Source: an uncultured Eubacteriales bacterium (GTDB lineage Bacteria > Bacillota > Clostridia > Oscillospirales > CAG-272). From it: 37,629 nt of DNA. Numbering within the stretch: the first letter of the stretch is position 1; every line of letters starts with the position of its first letter. The stretch is taken from the NCBI GenBank assembly GCA_934526185.1, contig CAKTAA010000015.1, positions 1 to 37,629 of the forward strand, in the 5' to 3' direction. The position numbers and the translations under genes were made by a program. Positions 8,141-15,512 of this stretch are shown in pieces. Under the pieces are notes generated by a model. It was given only the letters and a program-made list of their open reading frames with translations, had not been told where the DNA came from and searched no databases.

Positions 8141-9238
8141 ATGAGATACTACACACAGCGGCTGGCAGAGTACCATAAACGGCAGGTGGCGGAAATTCCT
8201 GACGACGTTCTGATACCGGAGAAATACTTTATGGGACTCGGCAGAGATGATTTTATCGCAGCGCTGAAGGCTTACAGAGAAATTCTTCTGCATATTTATG
8301 ACAGTATTTGCGAGGATCCCTCGGGCTTCGGGCTGGTTTGCGAGGAGTTTGACAGCAATATGCACGGGAGCGTCACAAAAGCTGAAGGCCGCTCGTTAAA
8401 ATCCTTTGACAGAGTTGTCAGGCTTCTGTCTGCTCTTTCAAACAGTAAGGTGAGCGGTGAGGACGGCTCCATTATACTTTCTGCCGCTGACGCAAAGCCG
8501 ATAAGCAGGATAGCGCAGATTGTCGATTCTCTGAGACAGATCGGTTTTGAAATTTTCCGGGAAGGGGATGCCTATGTATTTTCTTTTCCGAATAACAGAA
8601 AGTTAACCGCAGCAATCAAGGCCTTTGGCATTGCCAACGGCTGCACGCCTCAGCAGCAGGTAACCGCTTTGATCCATGCAGATACAAGATATTTTACCGC
8701 TGACGGAGAAATTGAATATACACCGGAGGATGTGATCCGTCTTATGACGGATGAAAATGACCAAGCGATGCTTCGCGCGCTTGTAGAATTTTTCCGCGAT
8801 ATCGGTTATGTTGTCAAAACAGAATACCAGTATAACCCGGCAAGGGTACGTATCAGCCGGACAAAATCGGCAAAGGAAAGCGTTATTGCCATTGTAAGGC
8901 GGGATGCAAAGCTTGAAATACACGCAAGACTGGAAAATATCGGCCGTTACGCAGATAAAATCGGCGCCTTGTCTGCCGGGATCAGGGAAAGGACACTTTC
9001 CGGTCGGAACTGCTGCCATTGCGGATACTGCTCCGGAGGTGTGCAATTTGAATATGAAAATAAAAAATATACCAAATGCCGTATCATATGCTGCGGATTT
9101 GCCTATATGGACTTTATGCAAGATGATATCAATTCGCTGATGTCGCTCGTCAAAGCGGAATGCCTCAGTATGCAAACAAACAGGCATGTTAGCCATCGTA
9201 TGACATGTGATTTTCATAGAAATACGAAAAAAGCGTAA
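8141..9238 (+). CDS. Hypothetical protein with C-terminal Cys cluster, 365 aa
   Basis: I do not recognise this protein. The ATG at 8141 follows GGGGAGG at ideal spacing and the frame is open for 365 codons, so it is a real gene. The N-terminal half is helical and charged with no signal peptide or membrane segment. A possible winged-helix-like stretch lies near residues 125-155 (ISRIAQIVDSLRQIGFEIF). The last quarter has two Cys groups, CCHCGYC at 291-297 and CRIICC at 313-318, which could bind zinc or an iron-sulfur cluster. About 20 residues after the second group the sequence becomes low in conserved pattern. The next gene region (9251 on) is a broken leucine-rich-repeat gene, so the operon context is lost. 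Confidence 0.75.
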   Translation: MRYYTQRLAEYHKRQVAEIPDDVLIPEKYFMGLGRDDFIAALKAYREILLHIYDSICEDPSGFGLVCEEFDSNMHGSVTKAEGRSLKSFDRVVRLLSALSNSKVSGEDGSIILSAADAKPISRIAQIVDSLRQIGFEIFREGDAYVFSFPNNRKLTAAIKAFGIANGCTPQQQVTALIHADTRYFTADGEIEYTPEDVIRLMTDENDQAMLRALVEFFRDIGYVVKTEYQYNPARVRISRTKSAKESVIAIVRRDAKLEIHARLENIGRYADKIGALSAGIRERTLSGRNCCHCGYCSGGVQFEYENKKYTKCRIICCGFAYMDFMQDDINSLMSLVKAECLSMQTNRHVSHRMTCDFHRNTKKA

Positions 9239-9250
9239 AAAAGGAATCTT

Positions 9251-10015
9251 ATGGCAAAACAGCTTGCGGCTCATTCTTTCCCTGCGGGGAGAAAAGCGAC
9301 GAATTTATGGCGGGTGGCATTGGCAAGCTTTGGTTTGTTTTCCTGCGCATATACGGAGGATATCCCCTACTGGTGTTCTCCGAAGGGCCCCTGCTGCGTT
9401 CAATGCGGCCGGCATGGCCTGTGCAATAGATGGGTATCAACGGTATGCCGATCGAAAACGCGCTGGTACGCGGCGGAAGCATTTTGTTACCGACACAATC
9501 TGCTGTCATCCCTGACAGATGACAAAGCGCTGAAAAGCAGACTTTCCGAACTGTTCTTCTCTTGGTATATTGCTGACAATAACAACGAAACTCACGGTAT
9601 TGGCTGGAAGATATGGGGATGCCTGAACGTCGGCCCGAACACCGGATACATGCCGACGGAGGAATCCTTTGCGCTGATACAGAATCCGCGGTATTGTCAA
9701 TCACAAATCTCGATTTGAAGCGAATGAATCTGACCGATGCGGGAGGATTTGGTGTATTTTAGGAATCTGAAAAATTTGAACCTGTGCGAAAACCGCTTAT
9801 CCGATCTGCCGCCGCTCTGCGGTCTTGAAAGCTTCGGCTGGCTGACTCTTTCCTTCATACCTACCAGAAAAAAAGAGGAAATCCTGCGCCTTGCTTCAAT
9901 GCTGCCTTGTCTTGATAAGCTGACAGCCGGCGTATATGATTGGACTGAACCGGAGAAAAATATGCTTAGAAAAGCTCTGCCGGACGGTTGCGAGGTTTCC
10001 TTTCAGAATGCTTAA
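9251..10015 (+). pseudogene. Frameshifted leucine-rich-repeat protein remnant
   Basis: The 3' end (9737-10015) reads as leucine-rich repeats: FRNLKNLNLCENRLSDLPPL, then a long C-terminal cap. Just upstream, a different frame reads SITNLDLKRMNLTDAGGFGVF and stops at about 9763. Joining the two gives a continuous LRR series, so one indel lies near 9755-9760. A third frame covers 9251-9718 (KSRLSELFFSWYIADNN, GWKIWGCLNVGPNTGYMPTE), and stops in all frames break the region further. No single start codon gives the full protein. LRR proteins of this type often mediate protein contacts; the original role is unknown. Confidence 0.55.
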
Positions 10016-10086
10016 GCAGGGCTGCCGCGGCTGTGTAATGGAGATTCATAAAGGACTTGAAAATAAATAAAAGAGAGGGAATGATT

Positions 10087-11196
10087 ATGAAAAAACTGGA
10101 TTTTAAAGTGCCGTTTTCAGGATTTGCATCGACAACATTTATCAACTGCTTTGTGTCCGCTTACTTGTTTATGGAGGAACTGAAAAGCGCAGAGCCGGCG
10201 GGTACCTTTTGCAGTGAATGGGAAAACGGATCGTGCAATAGCTGCGGAAACTGCGCCACAAAGCCTCAGGCGCTGCAGGAGAGATTCTTTTTCCTGTTTG
10301 ACACGATGTGCGGTCACAGCTCGCTGCGCTGCCGGTTTGACGCCCGTCCGTCGGAAATGTACATGATAATAAACGGAGAGGCCGAAAACGAGGACAGCTT
10401 CTACGACGGCGGCAGTGAGAATACGGTAGAGTTTCTGTTCGGCTTTGCGGGGTATTCTTTTGAAACCGTTACCGATAAATCACGCATGCAAAGCGCAATT
10501 ACAGCGTCAATTGATTCAGAAAAACCCGTCATCGTAAAGCTTACCGGTCATGCCGTACCTTTTTGTCTTGTCACAGGATATGACGGCAGCGGTTACCTGC
10601 TGCCTGAATTCCGCGCCGCGCAGAGATGTCCTGACCGTGCCCCGACGCTTGATGAAATTGAAGTCGCATACATATTCGGCGAAAAGACAACGCCGAAATA
10701 TACGCTTGCCGACGGATTGAAGCGGATCGAACGGGTGATGGATTCCAATTGTCGTGCGGGCCTGTGGGATGAGTACATGAAAAAAATCGGTACATACGGA
10801 GAGGACAGTCTCGGCGGCGATTCGCCGGAGGGCAGGAAAAAACGGATGAGCAGATTGGCCCAGACCATGTGGCATCTGTTCAACTGCCATAATTTTGCGG
10901 AGGTATTCAGGGCTTATCAGAATGATGACACAAAGCATGTGTACGACAGCATAGAAAGCATGCGGGCGCTGAGCGGCGAATCCTTTGCCGCAGAAAGGCA
11001 AACCATACATTGGCGCTTCGGCTACACGCACGATCTGGCGTGGTCGATTATCGGACTTGACGAGTGTATCAACTGGAGCGACTGGAAAGCTCATTATTAC
11101 GGAGACATGCTGGAGGTCATTATCAAGCAGCTCAAGGAAAACGACGAGGCGGTACTTGAGGCAATCCGTGAAATGCTGAAAAAGCTGAAACAATAA
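10087..11196 (+). CDS. C39-like / BtrH-like hypothetical protein, 369 aa
   Basis: I cannot name the family with certainty. The layout resembles cysteine-peptidase-like folds of the C39 or BtrH N-terminal type. A Cys lies in an early helix (STTFINCFVSAYLFMEE, Cys21), followed by a strand-helix series (GYSFETV, then ITASIDSEKPVIVKL) and a His before a glycine turn (TGHAVPFCLVTGYDGSG, His155). Cys21 and His155 could form a catalytic or acyl-carrier pair. A separate C-x2-C-G-x-C cluster (CNSCGNC, residues 50-56, with Cys42) could hold metal. The C-terminal half is helical and ends in a Lys/Glu-rich segment. The start at 10087 has GAGAGGG 7 bases upstream. A frameshifted distant paralog lies at 11844-12920. 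Confidence 0.7.
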   Translation: MKKLDFKVPFSGFASTTFINCFVSAYLFMEELKSAEPAGTFCSEWENGSCNSCGNCATKPQALQERFFFLFDTMCGHSSLRCRFDARPSEMYMIINGEAENEDSFYDGGSENTVEFLFGFAGYSFETVTDKSRMQSAITASIDSEKPVIVKLTGHAVPFCLVTGYDGSGYLLPEFRAAQRCPDRAPTLDEIEVAYIFGEKTTPKYTLADGLKRIERVMDSNCRAGLWDEYMKKIGTYGEDSLGGDSPEGRKKRMSRLAQTMWHLFNCHNFAEVFRAYQNDDTKHVYDSIESMRALSGESFAAERQTIHWRFGYTHDLAWSIIGLDECINWSDWKAHYYGDMLEVIIKQLKENDEAVLEAIREMLKKLKQ

Positions 11197-11275
11197 GCGG
11201 ATATTTCGCTGAAAATGTTTGAGCCTGGCGACTGCGAAGCAAACAGAAGTTCACAAAAAGAAAGGATGCATACCA

Positions 11276-11806
11276 ATGGAAATCCAAAAAGTCTACACGC
11301 AGAAAATTCCCGCAGTCAGATTTATCGGGAAGAAATATGGGGACGGAGACAGAACAGACGGCTGCTTCGGTGCAAAATGGGGAGAGGCCTTAAGCGGCGG
11401 TCTGTTTGACAAGATCGCAGCTGCTGCCGGCAAGGAAGAATTTTTCGCGGACAGCGCCGCGTATATCGGTTTGATGCGCAGCAGGGAAGGCGATCCCTTT
11501 GAATATTGGATAGGTATGTTTACACCTGCCGGAACTCGGGTGCCGGAGGGCTTCGCGTATCATGATTTTCATGCGGGAGAGCTTGGCATCGGTTGGGTGT
11601 ACGGAAACGACGGCAACGGTGAAATCTACTTTCATGAAGGGGAGGTTGCAATAAAGCTCGGCGAGGAAGGATTCAAAATAAAGAATGACGAATGCGGTGC
11701 ATGCTGGTTCTTTGAAAGATACCAGTGTCCGAGATATACGGTTCCGGACGAAAAGGGCAATGTTATCCTCGACATAGGTTTTTTCATTGAAGAGAGAACG
11801 CAGTAA
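11276..11806 (+). CDS. GyrI-like / effector-binding domain protein, 176 aa
   Basis: This is a stand-alone SOUL/GyrI-like domain, the small-molecule binding fold that also ends many AraC- and MerR-type regulators. The diagnostic features are the opening VYTQKIPAVRFIGKKYG, the central WIGMFTPAGTRVPEGF with YHDFHAGELGIGWVYG, and the end ACWFFERYQCPRYTVPDEKG with ILDIGFFIEE. The last follows the usual 'hxxxExY...P...DE.....lDhyhPh' pattern. No DNA-binding domain is present, so it probably binds a hydrophobic or cationic ligand in the cytosol. AAAGGA lies 9 bases before the ATG at 11276. It sits between the two C39-like paralogs on the same strand, 80 bp after the first, so the three may once have been co-transcribed. 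Confidence 0.85.
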   Translation: MEIQKVYTQKIPAVRFIGKKYGDGDRTDGCFGAKWGEALSGGLFDKIAAAAGKEEFFADSAAYIGLMRSREGDPFEYWIGMFTPAGTRVPEGFAYHDFHAGELGIGWVYGNDGNGEIYFHEGEVAIKLGEEGFKIKNDECGACWFFERYQCPRYTVPDEKGNVILDIGFFIEERTQ

Positions 11807-11843
11807 AAAGACACTTTTCAAAATTTTTTAAAGGGATCAAATT

Positions 11844-12920
11844 ATGAGCATACATAAAAAAGCATCTCGAAAACCTATGTCAGCTCTGCGAAGGGATGAA
11901 GGGACATAATTACGAGCTGCCGGACTGTATCGTATATATTTTAGAGCGGAGGAGCAGAGAGGAATTTGACTTCTGGGATATCGCGGCTCTCACAGGAGAT
12001 ACGATGGCACTGTCTATCATACAATGCCCTCCACTTTTTGCGGCTACTGTGTGTCCGGCTATCTGGCAGGGGAAAAATACGTAACGTCGGTTTTTGACAG
12101 GCTGGGGTATTCGTCGGAATATGTGCCGTATGAACGTCTGACATCAGAGAGGACGGTATATACAAAGAAAATCACGGAATCTATTGACAGCGGCGTTCCA
12201 ATTCTTGTGAAAACCGGATTAAAGGAATTTTTTCCGAACCCGAGGGTTCCGGAAAATCCTTATGATGTGCTGACCTATTGCCTCGCTGTGGGATATGAAA
12301 TCAGCGGAGATGAAGTAAAATTGCAGCTTCTGACAGTGGATACAGAAGAGTTGGAATGCGTTATCGGAGATGGAAAGCGGGTGGATCTGATTTTTGTCGG
12401 AGAGATGGAGCGAAAAACAACGCCGCGGGATATTTTACTGTTATCTTTAAGAAATGCAGCGAAATGGCTCACGCATCCGAGCTGCGGCAGTATGTTTTTT
12501 GGATTTAACGCTCTCCGCACATGGGCGGGGGACATTCGCGCGGGAAGATTCACCGACGAAAAGCTTGACTGTGACTGGTGGGGCAATTGGGGCGTTTACG
12601 TTTGCAATATTGCCACAAGCGGAGGTCAGATAGCGGCGCTTTTGAAGAAGGCATCGTTGTCGGATGAAACCTACGCTTTTCTCGCAGATATTGCCGTGCA
12701 GGTGGACGAGCTGTTTCCCGCAGAAAATCCATACGGAGCCGGAAGATGTCTGCTGTGGCTCAAACTTGAGGAGATGGGTGTCGGTATGGATATGGATTCG
12801 GTGAAGAAAACATTATCCGATCCGAAAATGCGCGAACAGGCGGCGCGGACCTTAGAGGATTTTGCGGACAGAGTTGAGAAAATTGCGCGGATCATGGCGG
12901 AGCTTGAGGACAGACTGTAA
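11844..12920 (+). pseudogene. Frameshifted paralog of the C39-like protein
   Basis: The intact-looking part (12024-12920) carries LGYSSEYVPYERL, ITESIDSGVPILVK and YCLAVGYEISG, which match LFGFAGYSFETV, ITASIDSEKPVIVK and FCLVTGYDGSG of the 10087 gene in the same order. Its N-terminus is in another frame: KGHNYELPDCIVYILERRS, then FWDIAALTGDTMALSI. Two changes would restore one reading frame: loss of one A from the A-run near 11857-11862, giving a start at ATG 11844, and a shift near 12020-12030. Cys in ELPDC matches Cys21 of the paralog; the His equivalent is not visible. It is either a recent pseudogene or two sequencing errors; the clean frame after 12030 favours a recent event. Confidence 0.65.
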
Positions 12921-13358
12921 CGAAAGCCGATGCATTTGAAGCTGAACTGAAAATTCTAATGATGGAGGATATCCGGTCACGTTTGTCAAAGGCGCGGCGG
13001 GCAATCCGGTTCGCGTGTTTATCGGCTGTGACGGAGACGCCGGCATGATAGCTGCTCCCGAAAGGGCGTGCAAAATCCGCCGGAACGCACCCGGGCGTAT
13101 AATGAGACGGATTAAATGCTTATTATTACCGGGAAAGGAGAACCGGCCCTTGAACTTCATGCTCTAATCCAGACGCTCGGGGAAAACGGCGGGGCTGTGA
13201 TCGGATATATGAGAAATTATTAACGGCCTCGGGACGCGTGCCTGATACGGAACGTTCCGCAGCTTCTGAATCAGGTAAAAGCCGTCGGGGGCGTTACTGC
13301 CCGCCGGCTCTATCCGGTAGCGGCACTGCTTTCGGCGGCTGTTTCTGCTGAAAAGACA
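12921..13358. other. Decayed coding DNA without an intact gene
   Basis: Short coding-like pieces appear on the plus strand but no gene is intact. One is VTFVKGAAGNPVRVFIGCDG (about 12977-13036). Another is a 35-codon stretch at about 13117-13224 beginning MLIITGKGEPALELHALIQT. They are in different frames and neither has a named family or a clear ribosome binding site. Confidence 0.35.
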
Positions 13359-13392
13359 GCACGGGGCGAAGCTTTCAGGCTTCGCCCCGTGC
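13359..13392 (-). terminator. Terminator of the flavodiiron gene
   Basis: Fourteen-base perfect arms (13359-13372 and 13379-13392) surround a 6-nt loop. T-rich sequence lies on both sides, so it may act in both directions. It lies 38 bp past the flavodiiron stop codon. Confidence 0.88.
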
Positions 13393-13429
13393 ATTTTTGG
13401 CTCATTTTGTGTCAGCGTTTCGTCAGAAT

Positions 13430-14620
13430 TCACTGTCTGTCTGCGCCGGGCCCCCCGGCCTTTCCGGCAAGCTCTTCAGCCAGCGCGCGTATCTGCCCGA
13501 TGCCGTCCGCGTTCAATGCCGCGTTGACCGTAACGCTGTTTTCCGCAAAGGACAGCGGCTGACCTGAGGATTCGAGAACCTCCCGCATCACTTTGTTCGC
13601 CATAGGAGCCCACGAGCCGTTCTCCATCAAGGCAACGGATCTCCTCTGGAAATTCCGCTCAGTCAGGTGCGTGAGAAAGGTTTTCATACAGGGAAACACG
13701 CCGCCGTTATACGTTGTGGAGGCAAGCACAAGCGTGTCATACCGGAACGCATCCTCAACGGCTTCCGACAGGTCGCACCTTGTGAGGTCAAAGCATACGA
13801 CTGACGCCCCTCGCTTCTGCAGCTCCTCCCGGAGCAGCTCCGCCGCCTCGCGCGTATGTCCGTAAACAGACGCACAGCAAATGCAGATACCGGCGTCCTC
13901 CGGCTCGTAGGCGGACCAGGTGTTGTAAAGGGAGACATATTTTTCAAGATTTTCCGTGAGCACAGGGCCGTGCAGCGGGCAGATCATCTTCAGGCTGAAA
14001 GCCGAAAGCTTTTTCAGCAGGCTTTGAACCTGTTTGCCGTATTTTCCGACAATGCCGAAATAATAGCGCCTCGCCTCGCAGGTCCAGTCCCCGCTTGTGT
14101 CAAGGGAGCCAAATTTTCCGAACGCATCGGCAGAGAACAGCACGTTATCCGTCTCATCATAGGTCATCATGACTTCCGGCCAGTGAACCATAGGCGCCAT
14201 AAGAAAACGCAGTGTGCGGCTGCCGAGCGCAAGCGTATCTCCCTCCTTGACTGTCAGCGTATTTTTAAGCTCCAGATTCGGGAAATATTTAGCGAGCATG
14301 GCAAAGGTTTTTGCGTTTCCCACTACTGCGGCGCCGCTGTATTTTTCGAGAAACGCGGCGATGGAAGCCGAATGATCCGGTTCCATATGCTGTACAATCA
14401 GGTAATCCGGCTGCCGTCCATCAAGCGCTTGCTCTATGTTCTCCATCCATTCGGCGGTTTTTCTGCCGTCGACGGTATCCAGTACCGCGATCTTTTCGCC
14501 GCGAATCACATACGAATTGTACGCCATCCCTTCCGGGACGGCATACTGTCCCTCAAACAGATCGATATCATGGTCATCCGTCCCCGCGTACAAAAGCGAG
14601 GCGCTGAGTGCTTTTACCAT
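13430..14620 (-). CDS. FprA-type flavodiiron protein, 396 aa
   Basis: This is a soluble A-type flavoprotein that reduces oxygen to water, nitric oxide to nitrous oxide, or both, protecting strict anaerobes. The metallo-beta-lactamase-like half carries the di-iron ligands: H78-M-E80-P-D82-H83, then His in PMVHWPEVMM, Asp in SADAFGKFG and His in CPLHGPVL. The C-terminal flavodoxin half starts with the FMN phosphate loop ASVYGHTREAAE and has STTYNGGVFPCM. No rubredoxin or other extra domain is attached, so electrons come from a separate carrier. The start MVKALSA at 14620 is chosen because AAAGG lies 9 bases upstream, while an in-frame ATG at 14629 abuts it. It is monocistronic, with a palindrome and a dead Crp/Fnr gene on its upstream side. 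Confidence 0.96.
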   Translation of the reverse strand: MVKALSASLLYAGTDDHDIDLFEGQYAVPEGMAYNSYVIRGEKIAVLDTVDGRKTAEWMENIEQALDGRQPDYLIVQHMEPDHSASIAAFLEKYSGAAVVGNAKTFAMLAKYFPNLELKNTLTVKEGDTLALGSRTLRFLMAPMVHWPEVMMTYDETDNVLFSADAFGKFGSLDTSGDWTCEARRYYFGIVGKYGKQVQSLLKKLSAFSLKMICPLHGPVLTENLEKYVSLYNTWSAYEPEDAGICICCASVYGHTREAAELLREELQKRGASVVCFDLTRCDLSEAVEDAFRYDTLVLASTTYNGGVFPCMKTFLTHLTERNFQRRSVALMENGSWAPMANKVMREVLESSGQPLSFAENSVTVNAALNADGIGQIRALAEELAGKAGGPGADRQ

Positions 14621-14783
14621 TTTTAGCATCCTTTCTTTCGCTGAAACGCCGTATGACGTTGAAAATTCGGCAGCCGCGACCGCAGCCTGCCCGCGCTCAT
14701 TTACCGAAAACGTTGGCGGCGGATTCAGAAATTATTTATATAAATGATTCTTTATTTATTATGCTATAAATCTGAAAAATGTA

Positions 14784-14799
14784 TGTTGTTATGACAACA
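14784..14799 (-). promoter_or_regulatory. Palindromic operator upstream of the flavodiiron gene
   Basis: TGTTGT-TATG-ACAACA is a perfect dyad. On the minus strand a CATAAT -10 box (14763-14758) has no matching -35 box. The dyad centre is about 40 bp before the predicted transcription start, the position of class II activator sites for Crp/Fnr regulators. Confidence 0.5.
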
Positions 14800-14879
14800 C
14801 TTTAAGGAGAAATCGGAATTTTAAAGCGCCGATTTGACAGAAGTACAAAGGAAAACTGTAAAATACCGGCGGGAAAATA

Positions 14880-15420
14880 TGCGGTTTCCTTATGCAACGC
14901 TGCTTTTACAGGGCATAGGTGAAGATGAGTTTGCGCAAATGCCTGCGGCAATGCAGGAAAGCAGAAAGCTTCCTTCCGCCTGAGCGTTAGTCTTTCGGAG
15001 AATTGCCTGTGCTTGCGCAGGAAAAAATCTTTTTTGAATTTTTATGCGGCGGACAGGCCGAAAGCGTTCTTTCGGTCGGAAAAAAGGGTAAGTACCTGTG
15101 CCGAAGGTCTGTTCAAGCGCCCCATACGCCTCTGGATGTTCCGGGAGGAGAAAAAACAGACGGCGTTTTGCTTACGCTTCCGTTCGTCAGGCGGCAGTTT
15201 GCGTTTCGCTTTCTGTTGACAGGAAACGCGCCGGGGCACTCTCTGAAACGGCAGAGAGAGGGACTGCTGCTTTTCCGGGAAAACCGGGCAGCGCTCGTCG
15301 GAAATGTACGGAATCAAGCTTGCACCTGCCGACAGGCCGGCGGGAAACGGACTGCCGAACGAAGGTCAGGTTTTGTCAGGAGCGGTGTCTGCCGTATTTT
15401 GACGGGGCAAACGGCTGTAT
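14880..15420 (+). pseudogene. Decayed Crp/Fnr-family regulator
   Basis: The stretch opens with ATG at 14880 and reads MRFPYATLLLQGIGEDEFAQ, the usual first helix of a Crp/Fnr effector domain ('LF.GI..EEL..ML'), then stops at 14983. Further on, another frame reads FFEFLCGGQAESVLSVGKKG followed by KYLCRRS. This matches the cyclic-nucleotide-binding fold pattern 'G..A.svg.vlsG.v.l'. Beyond about 15130 no frame is clearly coding and no helix-turn-helix was found. The fragment is divergent from the flavodiiron gene, the usual place for its regulator. I infer a lost redox or nitric-oxide sensor, on short motif matches only. Confidence 0.4.
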
Positions 15421-15512
15421 TTAACCGGCGAAGCCAACCTTTGCGGGGTGCGGTGCGTCAGCAGCATGGTCCCTTTCCTTACCGAATCGGTTCAGCTTCA
15501 ACCGAAAGCGGT

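Noticed and set aside
13856..14626. 256-codon frame antisense to the flavodiiron gene
   Set aside because: It is a mirror of a strongly conserved gene; composition and lack of a start signal mark it as a shadow.
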